This document shows positions 43,118-52,596 of a stretch of DNA of 64,000 nt, piece after piece. How positions within the stretch are numbered: the stretch's first letter is position 1; each line of letters starts with the position of its first letter. This stretch comes from UMGS1519 sp050951005 (lineage in GTDB: Bacteria > Actinomycetota > Coriobacteriia > Coriobacteriales > Eggerthellaceae): contig JBMNIP010000004.1 of the NCBI GenBank assembly GCA_050951005.1, positions 372,001-436,000 on the forward strand. The letters are read 5' to 3'. The notes beneath the pieces were generated by a model that had not been told where the DNA came from, did no database searches, and saw only the letters and a list, made by a program, of their open reading frames with translations. A program made the position numbers and the translations under genes.

Positions 43118-43842
43118 GCACGGCATTGAAGGATCTGAGCCCGCGCGAGCGGGTGATTGTGGCGCTCGACTGCGGGACGGAGAAGGCGCTTGCCCTCGCC
43201 GATGCGCTGCAGGGTAAGGCGGTATGGGTGAAGGTGGGCATGACCCTGTACTACGCGCAGGGTCCCGATATCATCTTCGAGATGAAGCGCCGGGGATTCA
43301 AGGTGTTCCTCGACCTGAAATTCCATGACATCCCCGCCCAGGTGAAGGGTGCTGCCAAGGCGGCCGTGGAAAACGGCGCTGACATGGTTACCTGCCATAC
43401 CGTCGGCGGAAGCGAGATGATGCGTGCGGTAGCAGAGGGTGCCGCCGAAGCGGTGCGTGACTTCGGGCTCGACGCGCCGGCGACGTTGGGTGTCACTGTG
43501 CTGACGAGCATGGACCAGGATGCGCTTGCAGCAACCGGCGTCTCCCGTCCGCTTGCCGATCAGGTGACCGCCCTTGCCCGCCTGGCCAAGGAAGCGGGTC
43601 TTTCCGGCGTAGTGGCATCGCCGCAGGAGGCGCGCCAGCTGCGCGCTCTTCTCGGTCCCGATGCCTACATCGTCACGCCGGGCGTCCGACCGGCTGGGGC
43701 TTCCCTCGACGACCAGAAGCGCGTTGCGACTCCGCTCCAGGCTATCGAGAACGGCTCCTCCCACATCGTGGTGGGCCGTCCGATCACGAAGGCGGATGAT
43801 CCGGTTGCGGCATTCGAAGCCATCGTCGAGAGCATCTCGTAA
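43114..43842 (+). CDS. pyrF: Orotidine 5'-phosphate decarboxylase
   Basis: 242 residues. IVALDCG at the N-terminus, catalytic FLDLKFHDIP (Asp-Lys..Asp), VTPGVRPAG and HIVVGRPITKA. Starts in a 4-base overlap with pyrD. It is the last gene of the operon; pyrE, needed for the step just before it, is not encoded in this window. Confidence 0.97.
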   Translation: MSTALKDLSPRERVIVALDCGTEKALALADALQGKAVWVKVGMTLYYAQGPDIIFEMKRRGFKVFLDLKFHDIPAQVKGAAKAAVENGADMVTCHTVGGSEMMRAVAEGAAEAVRDFGLDAPATLGVTVLTSMDQDALAATGVSRPLADQVTALARLAKEAGLSGVVASPQEARQLRALLGPDAYIVTPGVRPAGASLDDQKRVATPLQAIENGSSHIVVGRPITKADDPVAAFEAIVESIS

Positions 43843-43960
43843 CGGGAGGAAGCAGACGTCCAGCTCGGGAGCTCAGTGCTCGATCGTCCCTTTGGCGTCG
43901 TATGCTGGAAAAAGGGAATCAAATGCGGCGTTTTCGCCGATAGTGGCTGAAAACGTCTCA

Positions 43961-43974
43961 CAGAAATATTTCTG
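43961..43974. promoter_or_regulatory. Palindrome CAGAAATATTTCTG within the mihF promoter
   Basis: Perfect 14-bp palindrome directly upstream of the extended -10 TGTGATAAT (43975-43983). It fills the spacer where RNA polymerase would bind, so a repressor site is plausible. The start codon of mihF is 40 bases downstream of the -10. Confidence 0.45.
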
Positions 43975-44022
43975 TGTGATAATATCCAAATCGTTGGATT
44001 TGTAGAAAGAAGGAGTTGAAGC

Positions 44023-44331
44023 ATGGCTATCCCTCAACTGACTCCAGAAGAGCGCCAGGCGGCGCTAGAGAAGGCTAAGGCTGCACGAATCAAGCGCGCA
44101 CAGGTGCGCGAGGATCTGCGCACCGGAAAGATCACGCTGAAGGATGTACTCGACCAGAAGGATGACGAGTTCATCGGCCGCATGAAGGTTTCGACCCTCA
44201 TCGAGACGCTTCCCGGTTACGGGAAGGCAAAGGCCGCCAAGGTGATGAAGGAGCTGAACATCGCCGAGAGCCGTCGTCTGCGCGGTTTGGGCGAGCGTCA
44301 ATTGGCCGCGCTGCTTGAACGTTTGCAATAA
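44023..44331 (+). CDS. mihF: Integration host factor, actinobacterial type
   Basis: 102 residues. Basic N-terminal helix (MAIPQLTPEERQAALEKAKAARIKRAQVREDLRTGKI) and the LPGYGKAKAAKVMKELNIAESRRLRGLGERQL helix-hairpin-helix-like DNA-binding end. GAAGGAG lies upstream. Position directly before gmk, with a shared TAATG, is conserved in actinobacteria. A diverged second copy is at 27494. Confidence 0.95.
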   Translation: MAIPQLTPEERQAALEKAKAARIKRAQVREDLRTGKITLKDVLDQKDDEFIGRMKVSTLIETLPGYGKAKAAKVMKELNIAESRRLRGLGERQLAALLERLQ

Positions 44332-44894
44332 TGCGCAAGGGGAATCTTTTCGTTCTTTCCGGCCCGTCGGGTACCGGAAAGGGCACTTTGGTGAAGCGCG
44401 TGGAGAAGCGGATCCCGGATGTCTGGGTTTCCATCTCAGCGACGACGCGTGCACCTCGTAAGGGGGAGCGAGACGGCGTCCATTATTTCTTCGTAGACGA
44501 CGAAACCTTCGACAAGATGGTCGAAGGGGACGACCTGCTGGAATGGGCGCAAGTGCACGATCATCGCTACGGTACGCCAAAGTCGAAGATTCTCGAGCAT
44601 ATGGCAGCGGGCGACCAGGTCATCCTTGAAATCGATGTACAGGGTGCCTTTCAAGTGCGTAACAAGATCCCTGAGGCGATTCTCGTTTTCATCGAACCGC
44701 CTTCCATGGCCGAGCTCCGTTGCCGGCTGGAAGGGCGGGGGACGGAATCGCCTCAGGCCATCGAAAAGCGGATGAAGACCGCAGAGGTGGAATTATCTCG
44801 CAAAATGGAGTATGATTACCAGCTTGTGAATGATAACCTTGACGTTGCAACCGATAAGTTGGTTTCATTTATCAACGGCAAGGCCGAGAACTGA
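44331..44894 (+). CDS. gmk: Guanylate kinase
   Basis: 187 residues. P-loop GPSGTGKGTL, SISATTRAPRKGERDGVHYFF (GMP-binding region), EWAQVHDHRYGTPK and FIEPPSMAELRCRLEGRGTES. Phosphorylates GMP to GDP. Starts on the last base of the mihF stop and is followed by rpoZ after 15 bases. Confidence 0.97.
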   Translation: MRKGNLFVLSGPSGTGKGTLVKRVEKRIPDVWVSISATTRAPRKGERDGVHYFFVDDETFDKMVEGDDLLEWAQVHDHRYGTPKSKILEHMAAGDQVILEIDVQGAFQVRNKIPEAILVFIEPPSMAELRCRLEGRGTESPQAIEKRMKTAEVELSRKMEYDYQLVNDNLDVATDKLVSFINGKAEN

Positions 44895-44909
44895 TAAGGA
44901 CTGCATTTC

Positions 44910-45173
44910 ATGAGCATTATCGAGCCGAATATCAATCAGCTGCTGGACAAGACCGACCACGACGCATTCCTGCTGTGCACGCTCGCTTCGAAGCGTGCGC
45001 ATGATATCAACGACATGATGCGCGGTCAGCGCGATCGCGCTATTCAGCTGCAGACGGCTGTGGACATTGCCCGTGCGAACAACCGCAAGGGCCTTTCGAT
45101 CGCATTCGAGGAAATCGCCAACGGCGATATCAGCTATGACCCGGCTTCTCTGAAGGACGAAGAGCAGGCATAG
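44910..45173 (+). CDS. rpoZ: RNA polymerase omega subunit
   Basis: 87 residues. IIEPNINQLLDKTDHDAFLLCTLASKRAHDIN is the conserved omega core (residues ~3-35), with AIQLQTAVDIARANNRKGLSIAFEEIANG after it. Follows gmk, as in many bacteria; needed for polymerase assembly. Confidence 0.95.
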   Translation: MSIIEPNINQLLDKTDHDAFLLCTLASKRAHDINDMMRGQRDRAIQLQTAVDIARANNRKGLSIAFEEIANGDISYDPASLKDEEQA

Positions 45174-45206
45174 GCCCGCTCCGACCCTACTACAAGAGCA
45201 TTTGCA

Positions 45207-46445
45207 ATGAGCGAAGAAGAGCTCCCCGTAGAGCCCTTTCAGCGCATCTGTCTCATTCACTACCATGAGATCGGACTGAAGGGCCATAATCGAGGCACAT
45301 TCGAGAACCGCCTGCTAAAGAATGCAGAGTATGCACTGCGCGATTTTCCGGTGGTCACCATCCGTCGCATTTCCGGACGCCTGCTGGTCTTCATCAAAGA
45401 GGGTACCAGCTACGAGCAGGCGACGGATATCGCCCGCATCATTTCGCGTCTGCCGGGAGTAGCGCGCGTGTCATGCGGGTATACGTGCGAGCGCGACATC
45501 GATGTCATGAACGATGCCGCCGTACGCGCTTTGAAGGAATTCGGCCCCTTCGACACGTTCAAGGTTTCTGCGCGGCGAAACCACACCGACTTCGATATCG
45601 ATTCCATGTCGATGCAGCAGCTGATCGGTGCGCATCTGTGCCGGAGCTTTCCCGACAAGAAGGTGAAGATGAAGGGCCAGGATGCTACGGTCCATGTAGA
45701 GGTTATCCAGAGTGCTTCCTACGTGTATGCATTCACCATGCCGGGCATCGGCGGTCTGCCGGTGGGTTCGTCGGGCAAGGTGATGTGCCTGCTGTCAAGC
45801 GGCATCGACTCGCCGGTAGCGCTGTGGCGGATGGCGCGCCGTGGAGCTGTGTGCATGGCGGTCCACTTCTCCGGGCGTCCGCAAACCTCTGCCGCTAGCG
45901 AGTACTTGGTTGACGATATCGCGCACGTGCTCGAGCGCACGGGCTGCATTGCCCGGGTGTTCGTGGTTCCGTTCGGGGATTACCAGCGTCAGATTGCCGC
46001 GACGGTACCGCCCGAGTTGCGCATTATCATGTATCGGCGCCTGATGTTCAGGGTTGCCGAAGAGCTGGCGCGCCGAAACCGCTGCAAGGCCATCGTCACC
46101 GGCGAGAGCCTGGGTCAAGTAGCCAGCCAAACCATCGAGAACATCGGGGTTACCAATGCTGTTATCGGGGATCTGCCGGTTTTCCGTCCGCTCATCGGCA
46201 CCGACAAACAGGAGATCATCGAGCTGGCCGAGGAACTGGGGACCTTCGACCTTTCATCGCAAGATGCGCCCGATTGCTGCACGCTGTTCATGCCGCGCAG
46301 TCCGGAGACCCATGCGAAGCTCGATCGGGTTCAGGATGTGGAGCAGGCGCTGCCTATCGAGCAGTGGGTGCCCCAGATCGCGGACAGCGCCGAAGTTCAT
46401 GATTACCGCTGTCCTGCGTTCCGACCGAACAAGGAACGCGAATAG
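45207..46445 (+). CDS. thiI: tRNA 4-thiouridine sulfurtransferase
   Basis: 412 residues. N-terminal ferredoxin-like and THUMP region (IHYHEIGLKGHNRGTFENRL, SGRLLVFIKEGTSYEQA), then the PP-loop MCLLSSGIDSPVALW (SGxDSP). The C-terminus includes ATVPPELRIIMYRRLMFRVAEELA and TGESLGQVASQTIENI. There is no rhodanese domain, as in Bacillus-type ThiI. It acts on tRNA U8 and, in some organisms, in thiamine thiazole synthesis. Confidence 0.94.
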   Translation: MSEEELPVEPFQRICLIHYHEIGLKGHNRGTFENRLLKNAEYALRDFPVVTIRRISGRLLVFIKEGTSYEQATDIARIISRLPGVARVSCGYTCERDIDVMNDAAVRALKEFGPFDTFKVSARRNHTDFDIDSMSMQQLIGAHLCRSFPDKKVKMKGQDATVHVEVIQSASYVYAFTMPGIGGLPVGSSGKVMCLLSSGIDSPVALWRMARRGAVCMAVHFSGRPQTSAASEYLVDDIAHVLERTGCIARVFVVPFGDYQRQIAATVPPELRIIMYRRLMFRVAEELARRNRCKAIVTGESLGQVASQTIENIGVTNAVIGDLPVFRPLIGTDKQEIIELAEELGTFDLSSQDAPDCCTLFMPRSPETHAKLDRVQDVEQALPIEQWVPQIADSAEVHDYRCPAFRPNKERE

Positions 46446-46500
46446 CGTTCATCGATACCGCCGTGGCAAGTTGGTGCTGATGGGAAGCCTGCTGCGCTTG

Positions 46501-46543
46501 CAATGGCCGATGTCCGAAGAGGGCATCGGCCATTGTTATTTCG
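46501..46543 (+). terminator. Terminator after thiI
   Basis: CAATGGCCGATG / CATCGGCCATTG, a 12-bp perfect stem with an 11-base loop, followed by TTATTTCG. It lies 55 bases after the thiI stop. Confidence 0.7.
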
Positions 46544-46707
46544 TGGGAGGTGGCCGGTATGAGAATCGTCTCCGAGTCGTTCGAAAACTTGATGCGGGTA
46601 TCCAATAGTACGAAGGGCTCTGTTAGCCCGGCGTAAGAATACTCGTAATGTGGCAAGAGAGCCATTCGCTACCGTTAATCCGAGGATACCGGGGAAAGGC
46701 GGCTTGG

Positions 46708-47451
46708 ATGGCTTTTATCGATGAGGTCGAGGGCTTCGAGAAGAAAGCCCGCTTGAGGCGTGCCGCACCGCTTGCAGTGGTCGGCATCGTTGCGCTGGTG
46801 CTTGCAATCGTCTTCTTCGTGCTCCAAGGGGTGCTCGGCTCGGGTAGCAGCGATTTCTCCGTCGAACAAGGTACGGCATCATCGGTGGCAACTGCTGGTA
46901 AATCGACGACTGAGCTTTCGGAAGGGGCATCTTCGGAAACTGAGACAAGTTCGAGCGGGGCCGAGGGCTCGACAACGTCGATCTGCGTCTATATGACGGG
47001 AGCAGTGAAAAAGCCGGGGGTTTACACGTTCGAGACGGGCGCACGCGTGGCAGATGCGGTCGAGAAGGCAGGGGGCTTTACCGTCAAGGCGGACAAATCT
47101 TCACTGAACTTGGCACGCAAGCTCGAGGATGGTGAGCAAATCGACGTGATGACGCGTGCCGAAACAAAGAGGAGAACGGTGCAAGGTATCGGCGGATCGG
47201 TTTCTGCGACGGGCAGCACAGCTGGTAGCTCCGGCACCACTACGGGCGGCGATTCTCAAGGAAAAGTCAATATCAACACGGCGGGTCTTGAAGAGCTGAA
47301 AACGCTTAACGGCATCGGTGACGTGACTGCGCAGAAGATCATCGATTATCGGGAAAGCTCGGGGCCGTTTGCCACGCCGGAAGACATCAAGAACGTCTCC
47401 GGCATCGGCGACAAGCGATACGAGGCTATTGCGGATTGCATCTGCGTGTGA
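46708..47451 (+). CDS. comEA: Competence protein ComEA (SLBB and helix-hairpin-helix)
   Basis: 247 residues. One TM (PLAVVGIVALVLAIVFFVL, ~18-38), a Ser/Thr/Gly-rich stalk (~45-90), an SLBB domain (ICVYMTGAVKKPGVYTFETGARVADAVEKAGGF) and a C-terminal helix-hairpin-helix (VNINTAGLEELKTLNGIGDVTAQKIIDYRE...NVSGIGDKRYEAI). Binds DNA at the cell surface during uptake. The start at 46708 is preferred because it leads directly into the TM; an ATG at 46648 is in frame. comEC follows immediately. Confidence 0.92.
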   Translation: MAFIDEVEGFEKKARLRRAAPLAVVGIVALVLAIVFFVLQGVLGSGSSDFSVEQGTASSVATAGKSTTELSEGASSETETSSSGAEGSTTSICVYMTGAVKKPGVYTFETGARVADAVEKAGGFTVKADKSSLNLARKLEDGEQIDVMTRAETKRRTVQGIGGSVSATGSTAGSSGTTTGGDSQGKVNINTAGLEELKTLNGIGDVTAQKIIDYRESSGPFATPEDIKNVSGIGDKRYEAIADCICV

Positions 47452-47454
47452 CCG

Positions 47455-49896
47455 ATGCGAACAGCAGGGAAGGCAGCGGCACATCTCGGGAGGGTTGTAG
47501 CCGGTTTGATCGGTGACGATGGGATGGAGGATGCAGAGTTTGCATCCTCGCGCATGCCGCCGCGGTACGAATGGCTGCAGGGGCGGCCGTCGATACCGTT
47601 GATTCTGTGGTTTGCACTGGGAGCATGGCTGGCGACGGCCGTAAGCTTCGGGGCGCTGCGTCTTGCCGACAGAGGAGACTGCCGGCAGTGCTTCATTGTC
47701 GGTTTGCTGGCAGCTGCGGTGCTCTGCGGTCTGCTCGTGTGCAGATGGGGGTCGGCGGCCATAGTGGTTCTGGGTCTCGGCATCTCACTCGGTGTACTCT
47801 GCGGTGCGGCATGCGCTGACAATATGCACCATCTGCAGTCAGAGCTCTGGGATGCTACTGGAACTTGGGAGGTCGTGTGCACGCAGGATGGCCGCATGGG
47901 AAGTTTCGGAGAATCGGTTGTCGGGAAGACGGTGACGCCTTCCGGTCATGCGGCAACGGTACGGGTGAACCTTGCCCATGAGGCTGGGCTCATGGCAGGC
48001 GACCATTTGAAGATCCATGTGACCTGGCGCAAGCCGAGCGACGCTGCCGCCGAATCGCTATGGGATAAGGGGGTTGTGGCCAGTGCTCAGGCGGCGTCGA
48101 TTATCCACGAGGAGGAAAGCGGGCCGGGGGCTGTACTCAGAACGATGCGCCGGTCGGCGCTCGAACAGCTGGCGGGGGCGCCTGCACAGGCATCTTCCGA
48201 TGGCGCGCAGTTTCTGCAGGCCGTGCTGCTGGGGTGGCGTGGGGAGATGTTCGATGCCGCCTGGTATACGGCTGCGAAGGCCGATGGGCTTGCCCATATG
48301 GTTGCCGTATCGGGAGCGCATCTCGCTATTGTCTGCGGTTTGGGATTGATGGCGCTGCGGGCAGCACGGGTTCCCCGACGGATCCAGCTCCTCTTCCAAC
48401 TCTTGCTGGTGGGCGGTTATCTTGTTCTGACCGGCGCGCCCATATCGGCTATCCGGGCAGCTTTCATGGTGGTATTGGGGCTTTCGGCTTTCCTGGTCCG
48501 TCGTAGGGCGTACTCCCTCGGAGCGCTTTCCTTCGCCATCATCGCGATGGTGGTGGTTGACCCGGTTTGTGCGCGCTCGCTTTCGTTCGTCTTGTCGGCG
48601 GGCTCCACGTTGGGCATCGTTCTCTTTGCAAGGGGCATCGAACGCTGGTTTGCGTTGCTGCTCTCCCGTCCACACGCTGGGGTGCTGCTCCAGGGTCTTT
48701 CGCTTACCCTTGCCGCCCAGCTGGTAACCAATCCGCTTGTCGCGTGCGAATTCGGTCAGATTTCTTTGATAGCACCGTTTGCGAATATGTTGGTGGCGCC
48801 GGTTTTCTCGGCGGTGTGCGGTATCGGTCTGCCGCTTTCGCTGCTCAGCGCCGCAACGGGGTCGGCCATGCCGGGCCTGACCCTGCTTGCGCAGCTCTGC
48901 GGGTGCCTCTGCGCGCTCTTGCAGGGGTGCGCCGGTTTGCCTCTTGCGAGTGTCCCGATTGATTTGGCCCGGCCGGTTGCGCTGCTGTTGGCCATCGGCA
49001 TGCCGGCCGCGCTCTGGGCGCTGTGGCCTCGTCCTACCGCTTGGTGCATCGGCATATGCATTGCCATTGCGTGCGTTATGGCCATAAGTTTGTTCGGCAT
49101 CGGGGGCGGTGCGGATGATGAGATCGTCATGTTCGATGTGGGGCAGGGTGACGCCTTCCTCCTTCGCAGCGGGGGAAAGGCGATGCTCATCGATACCGGA
49201 AATAATGATCGGCAATTGCTGCAGGCATTGGCCCGTCACGGCGTGCATCGCCTGGATGCTGTGGCGATTTCCCACGCCGATGACGACCATTGCGGTTCGC
49301 TTGGGGCCCTCAAAGGCGTCGTGGGCATCGATCGGGTCATCCTTGCGCGAGATATGCTTGCCTGTACCGACGAGAAGGCCCAAGCCCTCGTGGGAACCGC
49401 TGCCGCGGTGACGGGTAATGCATCGGCGGTGATCGGGGTAGGGGTCGGCGGGCAGATTTCGCTCGGGCGCTTTGCCTGCCGGGTTATCGGGCCGGATTCC
49501 TTCACCGATAACGGAGGCAACGCCGACAGCCTTGCGCTGCTGTGGGAGAGCGACCAGGATGCTGACGGCCAGGTGGATTGGCGCGGATTGTTCTGCGGCG
49601 ATGCGGAGAAGGAACAGTTGGCGGGATATGAAAGCGCTGGGCGGGTCGGTGATGTCGATGTGTACAAGGTTGGCCATCATGGCAGCAGGGCGGCGGTTGA
49701 CGAGCAGACGGCGGCGGTGTTGCATCCCGAGATTTGCCTGGTCAGCGTCGGGGCGAATAACCGCTACGGGCATCCGGTTCCCTCGACCCTTGGGATTCTT
49801 GAGGCGGCGGGAGGCCATATCTGGCGTACCGACGAACAAGGTGATGTGACGGTGCATGTCACCAAGGAACAGCTGCGCGTGTCGACCCAGCGATAA
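47455..49896 (+). CDS. comEC: DNA uptake channel ComEC/Rec2
   Basis: About 813 residues. N-terminal membrane helices and the OB-like DUF4131 region, the multi-TM Competence domain (~240-520, beginning near MVAVSGAHLAIVCGLGL), and a C-terminal metallo-beta-lactamase domain (~545-810: DVGQGDAFLLRSGGKAMLIDTG, ISHADDDHCGSL, GHHGSR). Transports single-stranded DNA across the membrane. The start is uncertain (ATG 47455, or 47524 with GATGGAGG-like upstream). Four bases after comEA. Confidence 0.94.
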   Translation: MRTAGKAAAHLGRVVAGLIGDDGMEDAEFASSRMPPRYEWLQGRPSIPLILWFALGAWLATAVSFGALRLADRGDCRQCFIVGLLAAAVLCGLLVCRWGSAAIVVLGLGISLGVLCGAACADNMHHLQSELWDATGTWEVVCTQDGRMGSFGESVVGKTVTPSGHAATVRVNLAHEAGLMAGDHLKIHVTWRKPSDAAAESLWDKGVVASAQAASIIHEEESGPGAVLRTMRRSALEQLAGAPAQASSDGAQFLQAVLLGWRGEMFDAAWYTAAKADGLAHMVAVSGAHLAIVCGLGLMALRAARVPRRIQLLFQLLLVGGYLVLTGAPISAIRAAFMVVLGLSAFLVRRRAYSLGALSFAIIAMVVVDPVCARSLSFVLSAGSTLGIVLFARGIERWFALLLSRPHAGVLLQGLSLTLAAQLVTNPLVACEFGQISLIAPFANMLVAPVFSAVCGIGLPLSLLSAATGSAMPGLTLLAQLCGCLCALLQGCAGLPLASVPIDLARPVALLLAIGMPAALWALWPRPTAWCIGICIAIACVMAISLFGIGGGADDEIVMFDVGQGDAFLLRSGGKAMLIDTGNNDRQLLQALARHGVHRLDAVAISHADDDHCGSLGALKGVVGIDRVILARDMLACTDEKAQALVGTAAAVTGNASAVIGVGVGGQISLGRFACRVIGPDSFTDNGGNADSLALLWESDQDADGQVDWRGLFCGDAEKEQLAGYESAGRVGDVDVYKVGHHGSRAAVDEQTAAVLHPEICLVSVGANNRYGHPVPSTLGILEAAGGHIWRTDEQGDVTVHVTKEQLRVSTQR

Positions 49897-50027
49897 GCCG
49901 ATTCGGCTGCGGCATTCCCGTATGAGGGGAGAAGGAGCAGGCAATGCGGTAGAATCGAGGAGACGAACAGCGGGAATAATCTGGCAGGTTGCACAAGGTG
50001 CGGCTTGCGGCTTGAAAAAGAGGATGC

Positions 50028-50999
50028 ATGGCGAAAGAAGCGAAACTGTTGCCGGTGTATATGGCGGTCGGCGATGACACGCTGAAGCGGGAACGAGTTG
50101 AGGAACGTTTGACGAAGAGGCTGTCCCAGGTGGGCGACCTGTCCTTCAACTCCCAGGTCTTCGATGGCGCCGATGCCCAGGGATCCGACATCGTGATGGC
50201 ATGCAACACGCTCCCCTTCGCCAGTGCACTGCGCCTTGTCGTGGTGCGCAATGCGGAAAAATTGAAGGCTGCCGATGCACGGGCGGTCAGCGAATACCTT
50301 GCAACACCCTGCGAGACGACCGTGTTGGCCCTCTATGCGACGAAGCTCTCGAAAAACTCACGTCTCTACAAGGCGGTCGCTGCCTTTGGGAAGGGTGCCA
50401 TCATCAATTGCGCATCGGTGAAGAAGCGGAATCTACCTGAGCTGGTTCGCGGTATGGCGAAAAGCCACAGCCTCCAGATGACGCAGGGGGCAATCGAGGA
50501 GCTCATCGAGCGGGTGGGGGAGGACACGGTCCGCCTTGATTCAGAGCTGCGTAAGCTTTCTCTGGTGCATAGCGGCAGCGATCCAGTCAACGAAGGGGAG
50601 ATCGCCCTGTCGGTGGGTAGAACCAACGAGGTGAAACCTTGGGAGTATACCGATGCGTTTGCTGCGCGAAACCTCGGGCGTTGCATCTACTGCCTGCAGC
50701 GAATGCCCTCGGCAAGCCCCTATGCTCTCATGGCCGGAAGCGTGAAACGGGTGCGCGAGCTCATCATCACGAAAGCGGTTATCGAGCGCCATCAGGAAAG
50801 CCAGCTTGCCGGCGCGCTCGGTCTTCCGGCTTCGCAGGCATGGAAGGTTAAGAACTATCCACGTTGGGCGAACGGGTATTCCGCAGATGAGCTTCGGTCG
50901 GCTCTAAGGACGGCTCGCGATGCCGAGAAGAAGATGAAGAGCGGCTACGATCCGAGCAGTACCTTCCTGGATTGGATGATCGGGGTGGTCGCCCGGTAG
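50028..50999 (+). CDS. holA: DNA polymerase III delta subunit
   Basis: 323 residues. Opens the sliding clamp as part of the clamp loader. Seen: LPVYMAVGDDTLKRERVEERL at the N-terminus, NTLPFASALRLVVVRNAEKL, FGKGAIINC and LIERVGEDTVRLDSELRKLSL, then the C-terminal helical domain LMAGSVKRVRELIITKAV. The Walker A motif is degenerate, as usual for delta. Located after comEC, the common bacterial order. Confidence 0.93.
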   Translation: MAKEAKLLPVYMAVGDDTLKRERVEERLTKRLSQVGDLSFNSQVFDGADAQGSDIVMACNTLPFASALRLVVVRNAEKLKAADARAVSEYLATPCETTVLALYATKLSKNSRLYKAVAAFGKGAIINCASVKKRNLPELVRGMAKSHSLQMTQGAIEELIERVGEDTVRLDSELRKLSLVHSGSDPVNEGEIALSVGRTNEVKPWEYTDAFAARNLGRCIYCLQRMPSASPYALMAGSVKRVRELIITKAVIERHQESQLAGALGLPASQAWKVKNYPRWANGYSADELRSALRTARDAEKKMKSGYDPSSTFLDWMIGVVAR

Positions 51000-51127
51000 C
51001 CGTTCTCTGGAATGGTCTCCGGTGGAAAGTTCATCCTCCGATATATCGATTGTGTCCCGAGGAGCGCTTTCAGGGATATCGGCATGTTACACTCGAAATA
51101 CGAAAGGCTACCTAACAGGAGGTTATG

Positions 51128-51646
51128 ATGGCTGATGCCGATCAGAAGGCGGCAGGAGCTGCCCAAGACCCCGAGCCCTCGGTGCATATGTCTTCAGAAA
51201 CCGAGAAAAAGGTTGCGGCATTCGAGAATAAGCTTTACCAACAAGCACTGGAGGAAGCACGCAAGCAGATGCCCGATACCTCGATCCATGGTATCTCGAA
51301 TGCGAGCGAGATCGATTCTGTCAGCGCCTATTATCCCAAGCATGATGTCCCAATCTACGATGCCGGCACGAACAAGCAGATCGATCGTATAGATATGGAG
51401 CTCGATAAGGTAAAGCGGGCGAACCGCAACGACAGCATCGACTCGGATGCCGTGCTGTATATGAAGCAGCTTCGTTCCCGTGTAGCCAGCGAGGTGGGCA
51501 AGACCGATGAGGAGATCGAAGCGGCGAACGAGGCTGAGCGCTTGGCACGCCATAAACGCGATAGCCGTTTCATTTACATCGTGCCTATCGTCATCGTCGT
51601 CATCGCAATCGTTTTCTGCATCCTGGTTTACTTTTTCGGCAGCTGA
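51128..51646 (+). CDS. Tail-anchored hypothetical membrane protein
   Basis: 172 residues, acidic, helical and coiled-coil-prone through residue ~145 (SSETEKKVAAFENKLYQQALEEARKQ, EEIEAANEAERLARHKRD), then one C-terminal TM (FIYIVPIVIVVIAIVFCILVYFF) and a short GS end. The cytoplasmic domain is therefore N-terminal. ATG 51128 fits the AGGAGG at 51117-51122 better than ATG 51125. No recognised family. Convergent with rpsT across a shared terminator. Confidence 0.7.
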   Translation: MADADQKAAGAAQDPEPSVHMSSETEKKVAAFENKLYQQALEEARKQMPDTSIHGISNASEIDSVSAYYPKHDVPIYDAGTNKQIDRIDMELDKVKRANRNDSIDSDAVLYMKQLRSRVASEVGKTDEEIEAANEAERLARHKRDSRFIYIVPIVIVVIAIVFCILVYFFGS

Positions 51647-51733
51647 GGAGAATCGGGAAATACCGGGGACGATTCCGGTTGAAGAGAAGGCGGTCCGCGC
51701 CTCGGCAGTGACGATGCGGCTTGGATGGGCAAC

Positions 51734-51765
51734 GGAAAAGGGAGGCGATTGCGCCTCCCTTTTCC
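51734..51765. terminator. Bidirectional rho-independent terminator
   Basis: GGAAAAGGGAGGCG pairs with CGCCTCCCTTTTCC around a short loop. A-rich and T-rich arms serve the plus-strand membrane protein ending at 51646 and the minus-strand rpsT ending near 51819. Confidence 0.9.
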
Positions 51766-51818
51766 TTCTTGATATGCGGATGAATCTCAAGGCACCTGCA
51801 CTGCGCAGGCCCCGCTTG

Positions 51819-52353
51819 CTATTCAGCGGCTTCTTCGGTTGCCTCAGCGGCTTCGCCTTCATCTTCTGCTTCGGCTGCTTGTTCGGCTTCAGCGGCGGCT
51901 TTCTCGGCAGCGGCCTTCTTCTTCGATGCCTTGGCCTCGGCTTCCTTCTGCGCAGCGCGGCGCTTGTCCTTCTCGGCGCCGGCATCGGCCATAGCCTTGC
52001 CGGCGAGCGGCCTTGGCCGCAGCTTTCTTGGAACCGCCCTTGGCGACGTTCTCATGTTTGACGGGGGTGTACGCAGCGCGGTCCTCGTCGGTGGCAACCG
52101 TGTTCACGAGTTTCATCAGATTGCTCTTGCGGTTGGCGGCCTGGTTCTTGTGGATGATGCCCTTGCTGGCTGCCTTGTCCAGAAGGCGGCACGCATTCAC
52201 ACCGGCGGCATACGCTTCGGCACCATTGCCAGCTTCGACCGCTTCGCGAGCAGTGCGGATAGCGGTCTTCAGCTCGGAGCGGACTGCACGATTGCGCATG
52301 CGGGCCTTCTCGTTGGTGATGATGCGTTTCTTCTGACTTTTGATGTTAGCCAC
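51819..52353 (-). CDS. rpsT: Ribosomal protein S20 with frameshifted Ala/Lys/Glu-rich tail
   Basis: Starts at GTG 52353 with GGAGG seven bases upstream: (M)ANIKSQKKRIITNEKARMRNRAVRSELKTAI..., through HKNQAANRKSNLMKLVNTV, the complete S20 core (~85 residues). It continues KHENVAKGGSKKAAAKAA, then in the original frame becomes an Arg/Gly-rich string ending at 51889 that looks out of frame. One base over (+1, near 52005) the frame reads GKAMADAGAEKDKRRAAQKEAEAK... with Ala/Glu/Lys repeats to a stop at 51819, the natural-looking tail. Dropping one C at about 52005 joins the two. It may be a sequence error, a mutation or true frameshifting; the essential core is intact either way. Confidence 0.85.
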
Positions 52354-52596
52354 TCTTGTTCCTCCATGTTGACATACTATGTTCGCGTCGGTTTTTGCCG
52401 ACGTCGACACGAAACGCGAAAAGTGTACCATACTCTCGTGTTTGTGCCTTCGAGTACGCTCTGCAGATGAGCGTATTCTTTCAATTGCTCCTTCACCGGC
52501 CGAGGCCGGTTTCAGCATCCCCGGTGGAGAGATGAGTGGATGCCGTCTGCATTCAGCCTTCTGATTGTATACGGTTGCGAGTGGAACGGAAAGCGT

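Noticed and set aside
48058..49944. An open frame of about 628 codons opposite comEC
   Set aside because: Highly basic translation without motifs; comEC on the plus strand is certain.
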